From Companilactobacillus jidongensis (GTDB lineage Bacteria; Bacillota; Bacilli; Lactobacillales; Lactobacillaceae), in the NCBI RefSeq assembly GCF_003946575.1, contig NZ_RHOP01000002.1, forward strand, positions 177,966 to 241,965: DNA of 64,000 bases. The letters run 5' to 3'. This document shows, piece by piece, positions 33,925-42,514 of the stretch. The position numbers were made by a program, and so were the translations under genes. Position 1 is the first letter of the stretch, and the number at the start of each line of letters is the position of its first letter. A model generated the notes under the pieces. The model saw nothing but the letters and a program-made list of their open reading frames with translations. It did no database searches and was not told the DNA's origin.

Positions 33925-34358
33925 TAATCACAATCACATTCTCCTGGCACACAATTACAATTTATTTGTTCAACGGCTTGTTTATGATCTAATTTATCTT
34001 GGATTTTATCAAGGTCTTCTTGCGTCAATTCAGACTCGTCAATAATATAGGCCACAGCTGAGCCAACTTTTTTAGCACAAACTTGATTGAAGAATTTTTT
34101 GGATGCTAAGTCGACTGTTCGACTTTCTTCCATCACAGCTGAATAAATAAACTTATTACCATCTTTTTCAGCCTTAACTATTCCCTTGTCGTTCAACCGA
34201 TGTAAAAGCGTTTTAATAGTAGCGGGCTTCCAGTCCATCGAATCACCAAGTACATTGATCAATTGGCGTGATGTAACAGTATCTAGCGCCCAAATGACAC
34301 GCATGATACGCCATTCCGCATCTGTAATGTTGACGTTGTTACTATCTATTTCCATCAT
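33924..34358 (-). CDS. copY: CopY-type copper-responsive repressor (BlaI/MecI family)
   Basis: This 144-residue repressor has the BlaI/MecI/CopY winged helix (ITDAEWRIMRVIWALDTVTSRQLINVL, then WKPATIKTLLHRL) and ends with the CopY metal-binding motif CxC-x4-CxC at Cys134, Cys136, Cys141 and Cys143. In CopY these bind Cu(I) or Zn(II). A GAGG site lies before a double ATG. No copper ATPase gene or TACA-N2-TGTA cop box is visible nearby, so its targets are probably elsewhere. It follows the VIT gene but a terminator separates them. Confidence 0.88.
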   Translation of the reverse strand: MMEIDSNNVNITDAEWRIMRVIWALDTVTSRQLINVLGDSMDWKPATIKTLLHRLNDKGIVKAEKDGNKFIYSAVMEESRTVDLASKKFFNQVCAKKVGSAVAYIIDESELTQEDLDKIQDKLDHKQAVEQINCNCVPGECDCD

Positions 34359-34393
34359 AATTATTACCTCACTAACATTTTAGCTGAAAAACC

Positions 34394-34427
34394 AAATAAA
34401 AACAGCCCCCAGAGATTGAGAACTGTT
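34394..34427 (-). terminator. terminator after the VIT gene
   Basis: On the minus strand AACAGTTCTC pairs with GGGGGCTGTT, using several G-U pairs, followed by TTTTATTT. Confidence 0.65.
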
Positions 34428-34442
34428 ATTTGTAATTCAAAT

Positions 34443-35012
34443 TTAATTTGTTGATATATGAAAGATATTTCCAATCATATACGTAATAACACTGGTAGCA
34501 ACGCCAATAATTATATTTCTAATAATTGTCTTTTTTGTTGAAATGGTTGTATTCACTGTACTAACTGTTGCATTAAGACTTAAAGCAATAATCATTGCAA
34601 TCGAAGTATTGATTACCCGCCACTTATCACTCGAAACACACATTGTCACTAATGGTATCAAGGCCCCAATAATGAACGAAACAAACGAAGCCGCCGCGGC
34701 ATGTAACGGAACTAACAAATCATCTTGTTCTATTTTTTGGGAGTCAGACTCTAGGGTCTTCTCCTGTACATCGTGTTGTGTACTAACAGACATCCATTCA
34801 CCGCCAGCCATCGAGCAAGCCCCAGCTAACATGCCTGAAATACCAGTAATGAAAAGAGTTCTGCTATTAAAATTAGCACCTGCTGCACCAAGCACAATTC
34901 CTGACACTGAGATAATACCATCGTTAGCCCCTAAAATACCAGCTCGTAAAACATTAAGCCTATCCCAAAAATGTATTTTAAAAAAAGAACGTTTATTAGT
35001 CGACTTTTCCAT
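34443..35012 (-). CDS. VIT/CCC1 family metal transporter lacking the cytoplasmic metal-binding domain
   Basis: This 189-residue protein is a VIT1/CCC1 family exporter of iron or manganese, starting LRAGILGANDGIISVSGIVLG. The second segment and GGEWMSVSTQHDVQEKTL are typical. The usual family length is about 225-235 residues; here the Glu-rich cytoplasmic helices between segments 2 and 3 are cut to SDSQKIEQDDLLVPLHAA, so the metal-binding domain is largely missing while the membrane core is intact. The reading frame is open, so this is a short form, not a frameshift. Function may be altered. Confidence 0.82.
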   Translation of the reverse strand: MEKSTNKRSFFKIHFWDRLNVLRAGILGANDGIISVSGIVLGAAGANFNSRTLFITGISGMLAGACSMAGGEWMSVSTQHDVQEKTLESDSQKIEQDDLLVPLHAAAASFVSFIIGALIPLVTMCVSSDKWRVINTSIAMIIALSLNATVSTVNTTISTKKTIIRNIIIGVATSVITYMIGNIFHISTN

Positions 35013-35034
35013 TAATTAACCCCTCAATCAAATC

Positions 35035-35051
35035 GTATACAATTTGTCTAC
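35035..35051 (-). promoter_or_regulatory. pseudo-palindrome before the VIT gene
   Basis: A 17-base near-palindrome (GTATACAA-T-TTGTCTAC, one mismatched pair) lies 23 bases before the VIT gene start. It is a possible operator; it differs from the CopY consensus by the wider ACAA-T-TTGT centre. Confidence 0.4.
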
Positions 35052-35108
35052 TAATTTTATTGTAGTCTCTCTGTTATCGACTTCAAGTCATTCTAAGGTT
35101 TTAATAAC

Positions 35109-35693
35109 TTAATTAAATCTAGGTATTCTAATTTCATATTCCGAAATCTGTTTATCATATCCCATAGTAATGGCAATATCATCTAGTCCATTAATAAATT
35201 TGTGTTTCCACAAAGGATCAATATCAAAATCAAAATTATAATCTTTATAGCATACTTTTTGTTTTGGTAGATCTACAATGATTTTTTCATTCGGTTTGAT
35301 AGCTGCCAAAATATTTCGTTGCTCTTGTGACAAAACTATTGCCAACAATCCGTTTTTAGTACTGTTCATATAAAAAATATCACTATAACTTCCCGCAATT
35401 ATCACTTTAAATCCATAATCTTTCAGTGCCCAAACTGCATGTTCCCTAGAAGACCCACAGCCAAAGTTATCTCCAGTAATCAATATCTTAGCATTACTAT
35501 ATTCCGGTTGATTAAGAATAAAATCCTCATTAACCGTGCCATTCTTTTTATAGCGCCAATCAAAAAATAAATTTCGACCATATCCCGTCTTAAGAATATT
35601 TTTTAAAAACTGCTTAGGAATCAATTGGTCAGTATCAATGTTATCTTTCATAATTGGAATAGTCGCATTCGTGATTGTTGTGATTGGTTTCAT
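35109..35693 (-). CDS. leuD: 3-isopropylmalate dehydratase small subunit
   Basis: This 194-residue subunit supplies the swivel domain of isopropylmalate isomerase in leucine synthesis. KDNIDTDQLIPKQFL and the substrate loop GDNFGCGSSREHAVW are present, and length is normal. The ATG shares one base with the leuC stop (TAATG), so translation is coupled. It is the last gene of the leuABCD operon. Compare the second, differently built small subunit at 19939. Confidence 0.96.
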   Translation of the reverse strand: MKPITTITNATIPIMKDNIDTDQLIPKQFLKNILKTGYGRNLFFDWRYKKNGTVNEDFILNQPEYSNAKILITGDNFGCGSSREHAVWALKDYGFKVIIAGSYSDIFYMNSTKNGLLAIVLSQEQRNILAAIKPNEKIIVDLPKQKVCYKDYNFDFDIDPLWKHKFINGLDDIAITMGYDKQISEYEIRIPRFN

Positions 35694-37084
35694 TATATAG
35701 CTTCCTTTCTGATGTCAATAAAATGTCCATGAATTGCTGCGGCTGCAACCATCGCTGGACTAGCAAGATGAGTTCTGGCTCCAGCACCCTGCCGTCCTTC
35801 GAAATTACGATTTGAAGTTGATGCGCAATGGACTCCAGCTGGTACTTGATCTGGATTCATCCCCAAGCATGCTGAACACCCTGGTTCCCGCCAATCGCAT
35901 CCAGCAGCTTTAAATATCTTATCTAATCCGAGTGATTCTGCTTGTTCCTTTACTTCACGTGACCCTGGAACTACCAACGCAGTAACACCTTTAGCAACAT
36001 GATGACCCTTGATTGCCCGTGCTGCAATTTTCAAGTCCGACAATCGTCCGTTAGTACACGATCCAAAAAATGCGAATCCAATCGGAATTTGCTTAGCCGT
36101 CTGGCCAGGTTCTAGTCCAATATAGTTATAAGCTTTTTCATCTTCCTCAGTCTTAATACTTGGAAATGGCTGATCAACTGGAACTGACATACCCGGGTTG
36201 GTTCCCCACGATACAAATGGTGCCAAATCATTAACATCAAAATCAATAATTCTATCAAAGGCAGATTCGTCATCCGTCGTAAATTGCCGCCAATATTCAA
36301 TTGCCTTACCTATTTGTCTAGGGGCATATTTTCGCCCGTTTACATAATCAAAAGTTGTCTGGTCTGGCTGAATACTTCCCATCTTTGCACCACCTTCGAT
36401 TGACATGTTACAAATTGTCATACGCTCTTCCATATTCATATTACGAATCGTATTACCGTAATATTCGACCGCATATCCTGTACCAAAAGCAACACCTTCA
36501 CGGGCAATGAGACCCATAATAATATCTTTAGCATAAACGCCATGAGGTAATTTACCATGGATATGAATTCCCATTGTCTTAGGTTTAGTTTGCCAAATCG
36601 TCTGTGTAGCCAGCACATGTTCTACTTCACTAGTTCCAATACCAAATGCAATTGAACCAAAAGCACCATGAGTTGCAGTGTGTGAATCTCCACAGACAAT
36701 TATCATTGCCGGTTGTGTCAATCCGAGTTGTGGACCAATCACATGGACTATTCCTTGATCTTCAGTTCCCATTCCAGCCAGGCGAACACCGAATTCTTTA
36801 GTGTTTTTAGCTAACGTATCAATTTGCTTGCGAGAAATTTCATCCTTTATATTAAAAATATCTACTGTTGGAACATTGTGATCCATCGTAGCAAAATTAC
36901 GATCTGGACAACGCACCTTCCGCTTGTTTTCGCGCAATCCTTCAAATGCCTGTGGTGAAGTAACTTCATGAAGCAACTGCAGATCAACATATATTAATTG
37001 TGGGTCTCCCACTTTTCCTGTGATAACATGCTGATCCCAAATTTTATCAAACATAGTTCGAGCTTTACTTTGTAGCATACTCAT
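35693..37084 (-). CDS. leuC: 3-isopropylmalate dehydratase large subunit
   Basis: This 463-residue 4Fe-4S enzyme converts 2-isopropylmalate to 3-isopropylmalate in the cytosol with LeuD. The Fe-S ligands are in FFGSCTNGR and the [10 protein letters not shown] motif; [23 protein letters not shown] is the active-site region. It is the long bacterial LeuC type. Its start overlaps the end of leuB by 20 bases. Confidence 0.96.
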   Translation of the reverse strand: MSMLQSKARTMFDKIWDQHVITGKVGDPQLIYVDLQLLHEVTSPQAFEGLRENKRKVRCPDRNFATMDHNVPTVDIFNIKDEISRKQIDTLAKNTKEFGVRLAGMGTEDQGIVHVIGPQLGLTQPAMIIVCGDSHTATHGAFGSIAFGIGTSEVEHVLATQTIWQTKPKTMGIHIHGKLPHGVYAKDIIMGLIAREGVAFGTGYAVEYYGNTIRNMNMEERMTICNMSIEGGAKMGSIQPDQTTFDYVNGRKYAPRQIGKAIEYWRQFTTDDESAFDRIIDFDVNDLAPFVSWGTNPGMSVPVDQPFPSIKTEEDEKAYNYIGLEPGQTAKQIPIGFAFFGSCTNGRLSDLKIAARAIKGHHVAKGVTALVVPGSREVKEQAESLGLDKIFKAAGCDWREPGCSACLGMNPDQVPAGVHCASTSNRNFEGRQGAGARTHLASPAMVAAAAIHGHFIDIRKEAI

Positions 37085-38135
37085 TCCGGCTTTCTTTGAT
37101 TGACTTGATAATGCACTCTGTTACTTCATTTGTTGATGCTGTACCACCCAAATCTGGTGTCAAAATTCCTTGTTCGATTGATCTATTAACTGCTAAATCC
37201 ACTAACTGTGCCAAGTCGTGCCGATCAAATGAGTTTTCTAGCATCATTGACACTGATTTGATCATTGAAATTGGATCGGCGATTCCTTTACCTGCGATAT
37301 CAGGAGCTGATCCATGAATAGGTTCGTACAATACAGGCCCACTTTTTCCTCTGCTCATTGACGGAATTGTTCCTAAGGAACCAGTTATTTGTGCCGCCTC
37401 ATCACTCAAGATATCCCCGAATAAATTCTCAGTCAAGATAACATCGAACTGATTTGGTTCTGCAATAATTTTCATTGCCGCTGAATCTACGTAACTAGTG
37501 TCATAGCTAACATCTGGATAATTTTTTGCTACTTCAGAAACTATCTCTCGCCACAGTTTGCTAGTAGCCAATACATTTGCTTTATCAACCAGAGTAACAT
37601 GTTTCTTTCGTCGCCTTGACATTTCAAAAGCCACTTCGGCGACTCGATGGATCTCGTTAAAGTTATAACTCATGGTATCTACAGCTTCTGTTGAAGTTCT
37701 AAAACGTGGTGTTCCAAAATAAATTCCACTAGTTAATTCTCGAACAATAACGAAGTCAACTGGATGATTAATTTTGATAGGTGAGTAAGGTTGCATTGAC
37801 TTCGTGATGACTGTTGGCCGAATATTTGCAAACAGTCCTAATCTCTGCCTAATTTCCAATAATCCACTTTCTGGTCTTTTGATTGATGAGTCCCACTTAG
37901 GCCCCCCAATCGCCGATAACAGTATTGCATCACTATTTTGACAAGTTTCAATCGTTGATTCCGGTAAGGGATTTCCCATTTTATCAATTGCCTCCCCACC
38001 GAAGAGAATGTGTTTGATTTTATACTCAAAGTTTTGATGCTTACTGACCTCTTCTAATACTCTCAGACCAGCAGACATTATTTCTGGACCAATATAATCT
38101 CCATCCATAACTGCTATTTGGTATTCTGAATTCAT
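37065..38135 (-). CDS. leuB: 3-isopropylmalate dehydrogenase
   Basis: This 356-residue NAD-dependent decarboxylating dehydrogenase makes 2-oxoisocaproate precursor from 3-isopropylmalate. The family motifs [18 protein letters not shown], the substrate residues in [12 protein letters not shown], the [13 protein letters not shown] lysine region and [13 protein letters not shown] are all seen. The usual GDGIGPEI is written GDYIGPEI here. The ATG shares one base with the leuA stop, and the end overlaps leuC. Confidence 0.95.
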   Translation of the reverse strand: MNSEYQIAVMDGDYIGPEIMSAGLRVLEEVSKHQNFEYKIKHILFGGEAIDKMGNPLPESTIETCQNSDAILLSAIGGPKWDSSIKRPESGLLEIRQRLGLFANIRPTVITKSMQPYSPIKINHPVDFVIVRELTSGIYFGTPRFRTSTEAVDTMSYNFNEIHRVAEVAFEMSRRRKKHVTLVDKANVLATSKLWREIVSEVAKNYPDVSYDTSYVDSAAMKIIAEPNQFDVILTENLFGDILSDEAAQITGSLGTIPSMSRGKSGPVLYEPIHGSAPDIAGKGIADPISMIKSVSMMLENSFDRHDLAQLVDLAVNRSIEQGILTPDLGGTASTNEVTECIIKSIKESRNEYATK

Positions 38136-39289
38136 TAGGCCCTGACCTCCTTCATTATTTGTTGAAGATCATTTTCGGAGACAATATCAGTTCTATCAGC
38201 AATAGATTTAAATTTTGGAAAAATAAATTTCATTGCATCTCTATCAACCTGAAAACCCATTTTTTGTAGTTTGACCATAACCGCATGCGATCCGGATAAT
38301 TTACCGAGAGGAAGGGTGGTTTTGTGTGCCCCGACAACTTCTGGAGTTAAAATTTCATATGTTTGTGGATTCTTAAGCATCCCATCCTGATGAATTCCTG
38401 ATTCATGTGCGAAAGCATTAGCCCCAACAACAGCTTTATTGTGTGGAACCGGCATCTTAGCAAAATCACTTATCATATCACTGGTTTTCTTTGTTTCCGA
38501 AAGATTAATATTAGATTCCGCATTGTAATAATCTTTGCGTACATACATTGCTGCGGCGACTTCTTCCAAAGCTGCATTACCGGCACGTTCACCGATACCA
38601 TTGATTGTTCCTTCTATCCGAGTTGCACCATTTTCAATTGAGGCCAAACTATTTGCGACAGCCATCCCAAGGTCATCATGACAATGAACTGAAAAGGTTA
38701 TTTCGTTAAAACAAGAAATATTAGTTCGGAGATTCTTGAACAATGTAGCGAATTCAACTGGATTAGTGTATCCAACCGTATCAGGAATATTAATCACCGT
38801 GGCACCAGCGTCAATTGCCGTTTGAATAGCTTGCACTAAGAAGTCAGGTTCAGTACGTGTTGCATCTTCTGGAGAGAACTCAACAATATTGAAAAATTGA
38901 TGTGCATAGGTTACACAACTCTTGATTGACTCAATCACCTGTTCTCTAGTCATATGAAGTTTTGATTCACGATGGATTGGACTTGTTGCAATGAAGACAT
39001 GTATTTGTTTGTGAACCGCCTCCTGTGTAGCTTTGACACAAGCATCAATATCATCTTTTTTAGCTCTAGCAAGTCCAGTCACTCGTGTATGTTTTATAGC
39101 TTTAGCAACAGCACTAACTGCTTCAAAATCACCTTCAGATGCAATTGGGAACCCTGCTTCAATCACATCTACGCCCCATTTTTCCAGTTGCTTAGCAATT
39201 TTGATTTTCTCATCAATACTGAAATTGACGCCAATCGTTTGTTCACCATCTCTTAATGTTGTGTCAAAAAATTGAATTTGCTTAGTCAT
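38135..39289 (-). CDS. leuA: 2-isopropylmalate synthase without the regulatory domain
   Basis: This 384-residue enzyme condenses acetyl-CoA with 2-oxoisovalerate, the committed step to leucine. The HMGL-like TIM barrel is complete ([18 protein letters not shown], metal ligands [22 protein letters not shown]) and the linker subdomain ([14 protein letters not shown]) is present. The usual C-terminal regulatory domain of about 120-130 residues is absent. The stop codon overlaps the leuB ATG, so the short form is the intact gene and not a recent frameshift. Feedback inhibition by leucine is probably lost. A GGGAGGA site precedes the ATG. Confidence 0.93.
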   Translation of the reverse strand: MTKQIQFFDTTLRDGEQTIGVNFSIDEKIKIAKQLEKWGVDVIEAGFPIASEGDFEAVSAVAKAIKHTRVTGLARAKKDDIDACVKATQEAVHKQIHVFIATSPIHRESKLHMTREQVIESIKSCVTYAHQFFNIVEFSPEDATRTEPDFLVQAIQTAIDAGATVINIPDTVGYTNPVEFATLFKNLRTNISCFNEITFSVHCHDDLGMAVANSLASIENGATRIEGTINGIGERAGNAALEEVAAAMYVRKDYYNAESNINLSETKKTSDMISDFAKMPVPHNKAVVGANAFAHESGIHQDGMLKNPQTYEILTPEVVGAHKTTLPLGKLSGSHAVMVKLQKMGFQVDRDAMKFIFPKFKSIADRTDIVSENDLQQIMKEVRA

Positions 39290-39313
39290 AATAATCTTCC
39301 TCCCAAATTTTGA

Positions 39314-39418
39314 ATATAAAAAAACACCTCACTGATTGAATGAGGTGTTCACGAAAAAGATTATTCGCCTAGCCCCATTCCTAACACAAACAGGGCTCGA
39401 CATGAATTGTCAGAGTCC
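39314..39418 (-). promoter_or_regulatory. leucine attenuator: mutually exclusive hairpins and terminator
   Basis: On the minus strand five segments can be read in order after the leader peptide stop. They are X (GGACTCTGAC, 39409-39418), A (GTCGAGCCC, 39393-39401), B (GAATGGGGCT, 39371-39380), C (CACCTCATTC, 39338-39347) and D (TGAGGTGTT, read from 39323-39331). X:A with B:C gives an antiterminated form; A:B with C:D gives the terminator with seven Ts. A ribosome stopped early in the Leu run leaves X free; a ribosome at the stop codon covers X. Confidence 0.8.
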
Positions 39419-39423
39419 TAAAG

Positions 39424-39498
39424 TTAGAGCAGTAAGGCCAATAAAAAGGCTACAGATTTGATATTCATTTTGCTTTTAATGCTAATTTGATTTTTCAT
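39424..39498 (-). CDS. leuL: leucine operon leader peptide
   Basis: A 24-residue leader peptide begins MKNQISIKSKMN and ends FLLALLL, with five leucine codons (TTA, TTG, TTA, CTG, CTC) in the last six. A perfect AAGGAGG ribosome binding site lies ahead of the ATG, and a consensus promoter lies just upstream. The peptide is far too short for an enzyme. It serves to measure leucyl-tRNA supply: a stalled ribosome changes RNA folding in the attenuator that follows, before leuA. Confidence 0.88.
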   Translation of the reverse strand: MKNQISIKSKMNIKSVAFLLALLL

Positions 39499-39528
39499 AA
39501 ATGTAACCTCCTTGATTTGATAGTGGTT

Positions 39529-39557
39529 ATAATATCACCCAAAATTAGAATATACAA
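39529..39557 (-). promoter_or_regulatory. leu operon promoter
   Basis: On the minus strand -35 TTGTAT (39552-39557) and -10 TATTAT (39529-39534) have 17-base spacing. Transcription would start about 25 bases ahead of the leader peptide. Confidence 0.75.
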
Positions 39558-39590
39558 ATCTTTTTTTAATTTGATTAGTTATATTCACAT

Positions 39591-39618
39591 CATAATGATT
39601 GATATATCAATCATTATG
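39591..39618. promoter_or_regulatory. perfect 28-bp palindrome upstream of the leu promoter
   Basis: Fourteen-base arms (CATAATGATTGATA and its complement) meet without a spacer, 34 bases before the leu -35 box. There is no T tail, so a dimeric regulator site, perhaps for a CodY-like or nitrogen regulator or for the neighbouring XRE-TPR protein, is more likely than a terminator. Confidence 0.5.
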
Positions 39619-39624
39619 GCAAAA

Positions 39625-39655
39625 TAAAAAAATCATATTTTGTATGATTTTTTTA
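39625..39655 (-). terminator. terminator after the XRE-TPR gene
   Basis: On the minus strand AAAATCATAC / ATATGATTTT arms around a short loop are followed by a T run, directly after the regulator gene. Confidence 0.65.
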
Positions 39656-39659
39656 AGTA

Positions 39660-40520
39660 TCACTTATAATTTTTTGATAAATCTTTAATAATTTTCAACT
39701 CTTTTTGATTGTTATTAAATTCAGAAAATACACGTGCTTTAGTAAAGTATTCAGTTATCTCATCACTGGGACCATTGACAGCACAATCATTAATAGCCAG
39801 TTGCGCATATAATCTCGCAATATAATAAGTTACATGATTATCAGCACAAATTTTCACTCCATAATTAAGCAAAGTATTAGCCGTTTCATAATCGTGTTGG
39901 TCAGAATAATAAAGAGCACAGTAGAAAATAATATTGATATAACGCCAAATTTCATCAATATTCTCAATTGACATACCATAAATATCGTTAAAGACCTTAC
40001 TAAAATAGTATTCACTCTTAGCAGCATCCTTTTGCTTAGCGTATACCATTCCCATACCTGTGTAAGCCAAAAAAGTAAAAATGGTTTTACCCTCAGAATC
40101 CAGGTTAGTCAGAATTTGATTAAAATCAAAAACTGCGTCAAACAAGTCTCCGTCATCTAAAACATTCAAGTAGCCCTTCAGATAGTAATACTGCATCAAA
40201 GCATCATTATCATCCTTGAGCAGGTCCTGATCAATTTTATTAATAATATTCCACGATTCTTTATACTCACTAGTAATCAAATTGAATTCAGCTTTGTTCA
40301 TCGACTTAACAATTTTTTTGGCCGTGCTATCGTTCACACCCATGACATCATCAAGTGACAAGTCTAGTCGATTACACAGCTGAATCAGAATTTTTAAAGA
40401 TGGAATCTTACCATTATTTTCAAATTTGCTTAAGGTTGCTTGAGTACAAATACCATTGCTCAATTCCTTCTGTGACAAACTTAATTCTTTTCTTTTATTT
40501 ACAAAACTTTGTATGTTCAT
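39660..40520 (-). CDS. XRE family regulator with TPR domain (RRNPP-like)
   Basis: This 286-residue protein has an N-terminal XRE helix-turn-helix (KELSLSQKELSNGICTQATLSKFENNGKIPS, residues about 11-42) and a C-terminal set of helical repeats with TPR character (DALMQYYYLKGYLNVL, GMGMVYAKQKDAAKSEYYFSKV, ALYYSDQHDYETANTLLNYG). This is the build of RRNPP/PlcR-Rgg-like regulators, which often respond to small peptides. No short secreted peptide gene is seen beside it. Targets are unknown; a 28-bp palindrome lies 40 bases downstream, near the leu promoter. Confidence 0.83.
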   Translation of the reverse strand: MNIQSFVNKRKELSLSQKELSNGICTQATLSKFENNGKIPSLKILIQLCNRLDLSLDDVMGVNDSTAKKIVKSMNKAEFNLITSEYKESWNIINKIDQDLLKDDNDALMQYYYLKGYLNVLDDGDLFDAVFDFNQILTNLDSEGKTIFTFLAYTGMGMVYAKQKDAAKSEYYFSKVFNDIYGMSIENIDEIWRYINIIFYCALYYSDQHDYETANTLLNYGVKICADNHVTYYIARLYAQLAINDCAVNGPSDEITEYFTKARVFSEFNNNQKELKIIKDLSKNYK

Positions 40521-40675
40521 ATGAACACCTCTATATAAAATATAAATATCTTCATTAACTAAATTATATACTCATACCGATCCGCTTGCCACACTAACCA
40601 AATAAATCACAATGTACAAATCGTAATTAATCCCTATAATAACGGTCTTCTTAAAATTTGATATGCGAATAATGT

Positions 40676-40710
40676 ATAAAAAAAGATTGAGAAACTTATT
40701 TCTCAATCTT
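40676..40710 (-). terminator. terminator after the opuA-type operon
   Basis: On the minus strand AAGATTGAGAAA / TTTCTCAATCTT arms are followed by TTTTTTT just past the binding-protein gene. Confidence 0.85.
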
Positions 40711-40720
40711 CCAATCAATA

Positions 40721-41629
40721 TTATTTATTTTTTAAATCTTCAATCGAATTAATATTCTTCATATACTTAGGAACTGCCAATCCGACTTTGGCACCCTTCA
40801 AATTAGGTCCCAAATCTTCAAAACGTCCCTTGTAATCTTTGTAATATAATCCTGCTGTCTTAGGCAACCAGGCACTAACTTGTGCATCAGCTGCTTTGGT
40901 TGCAATTGAAGCCCAAACTGGCTGTTGTTCCATCGCTTGAATAGTTACCTTGTACCCTTGATCACGAAGAACCTGTGCAACAACGTTAGTTGAAGCAATT
41001 TCCGAATCCCAGGCAACGTAAGTCATCTTAAGAGACTTCCCATGAACTTTTTTAACACCTTTAGTCCATTCGCCAACTAGCTTAGGATTAGCCTTGATCC
41101 ACTGCTCAGCAGCCTTTTGTGGGTCCATCCCACCATTTACCTTCAACATAACTTCAGACATCTGTGCTGGCTTCCAGTGGAATCTATCCAGAATCGTATA
41201 TGCTTCAGGATCATCCTTTTTGAGCCCTAATCTAACGATTGTATGAATACTTTCAGCTTTTCCGTAGACATTTTTAGGATCTTTTAAGAATTTGATGGGA
41301 TACTTAGTGAACATCCAATGCGGTTGCCAACCGGTAACCACGATGGGACGTTTTTCTTTGATAGCTTTATCTAGTGTACTGGTCATTGCTGCAGTCGAAC
41401 TAGTCTGCAATTGCCAGTTATTCTTACTCAAGCCATAATCTTTCAAAGCCGTTTGCGTGGACGACATAATTCCGGCACCGGCATCTATTCCGGTAATCGT
41501 ATAGTTGATCTGTTCCCCGACTTTTTTGTTACTATCATATGGTTTGGTCTGCGAACTGCATGCAGAAATTAGCGGAATAATCAGCAATGCTACAAAGAAA
41601 AGACTTAAATTTCTTAATTTTTTCTTCAA
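40721..41629 (-). CDS. opuAC: glycine betaine/carnitine/proline-type ABC substrate-binding lipoprotein
   Basis: This 302-residue lipoprotein has a lipobox LISAC (cysteine near residue 24) and an OpuAC/ProX-type solute-binding domain with the Trp-rich pocket (VVTGWQPHWMFTKYPI and the later VAWDSEIASTN and PVWASIATKAADAQVSAWLP). It binds quaternary ammonium osmoprotectants outside the cell. It is the third gene of an ATPase-permease-binding protein operon. Compared with fused OpuABC of lactococci, the parts are separate here. Confidence 0.9.
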   Translation of the reverse strand: MKKKLRNLSLFFVALLIIPLISACSSQTKPYDSNKKVGEQINYTITGIDAGAGIMSSTQTALKDYGLSKNNWQLQTSSTAAMTSTLDKAIKEKRPIVVTGWQPHWMFTKYPIKFLKDPKNVYGKAESIHTIVRLGLKKDDPEAYTILDRFHWKPAQMSEVMLKVNGGMDPQKAAEQWIKANPKLVGEWTKGVKKVHGKSLKMTYVAWDSEIASTNVVAQVLRDQGYKVTIQAMEQQPVWASIATKAADAQVSAWLPKTAGLYYKDYKGRFEDLGPNLKGAKVGLAVPKYMKNINSIEDLKNK

Positions 41630-41665
41630 ACAATCCCTCCTTAAATGAGCTTCATAAAAAGCCCT

Positions 41666-42514
41666 CTATCCTCTTTTATGATCACGTGTCAATGACTGTG
41701 TCAGTCTATCCAAGATAATTGCCAAGATAACAACAGCAAGTCCAGCGGCGAAACCACCACCGGCGTCATTTCTACCAACGGCGAAGTATACCTTAGTACC
41801 AAGACCCATGGCACCAATCATTGATGCTGTAACAACCATAGATAATGAAAGCATCATGCTTTGATTGACACCAGCCATCAAGCTAGTCTTAGCTAATGGT
41901 AATTCAACTTTAAATAATTTTTGCCACTCAGTGGAACCGAATGAATCAGCGGCCTCGATCAATTCACCAGGAACTTCTCGAATACCCATATTTGTCATTC
42001 TAACTGTAGGTGGCATCGCGAAAATAACTGAAGCAACGATACCAGGTACCATACCAATACCGAATAAAGCAACGGCAGGAATCAAATAAACGAAAGCTGG
42101 CATAGTCTGCATGAAATCAAGAATCGGCTTCAAAATTATTTCAGCGATACGACTTTTGGCCATCAATATTCCCAATGGAATACCAATAACTAAAGCAATC
42201 AAACTAGATGTTAGTACTAATGTTAATGTTTGGGTCATGTCACGCCAGAAGTCCAAGTTCCAAATCAATAATAATCCGAAGAACTCAAAACCTAATAGAC
42301 TCCAACGCTGATCATCTCGGTTGACATAATAAGTTAATGCCAAGACTAAGGCGATAAATAACCAAATTGGAATCAAATCGAATACCCATTGAAAGGCATT
42401 GTTGATCCCACCGATAAAGTTAGTTACGCCATTAAAGAAACCAGTGAACGATACTAACCAAGCGACGAAACCATCGATCCAGTGTGCTAATGGTATTTGT
42501 GGAATGTTATTCAA
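41666..42514 (-). CDS. opuAB: osmoprotectant ABC transporter permease
   Basis: This 282-residue permease has seven or eight hydrophobic segments and the binding-protein-dependent transport signature (IREVPGELIEAADSFGSTEWQKLFKVELPLA). It belongs to the ProW/OpuAB family. It overlaps the ATPase gene by eight bases and precedes the binding protein, forming one complex for glycine betaine or related uptake under osmotic stress. The long N-terminal hydrophobic section is typical of the ProW group. Confidence 0.92.
   Translation of the reverse strand: MNNIPQIPLAHWIDGFVAWLVSFTGFFNGVTNFIGGINNAFQWVFDLIPIWLFIALVLALTYYVNRDDQRWSLLGFEFFGLLLIWNLDFWRDMTQTLTLVLTSSLIALVIGIPLGILMAKSRIAEIILKPILDFMQTMPAFVYLIPAVALFGIGMVPGIVASVIFAMPPTVRMTNMGIREVPGELIEAADSFGSTEWQKLFKVELPLAKTSLMAGVNQSMMLSLSMVVTASMIGAMGLGTKVYFAVGRNDAGGGFAAGLAVVILAIILDRLTQSLTRDHKRG

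Noticed and set aside
38135..39289. leuA as a frameshifted pseudogene
   Set aside because: The stop codon is shared with the leuB start codon and no remnant of the regulatory domain follows.
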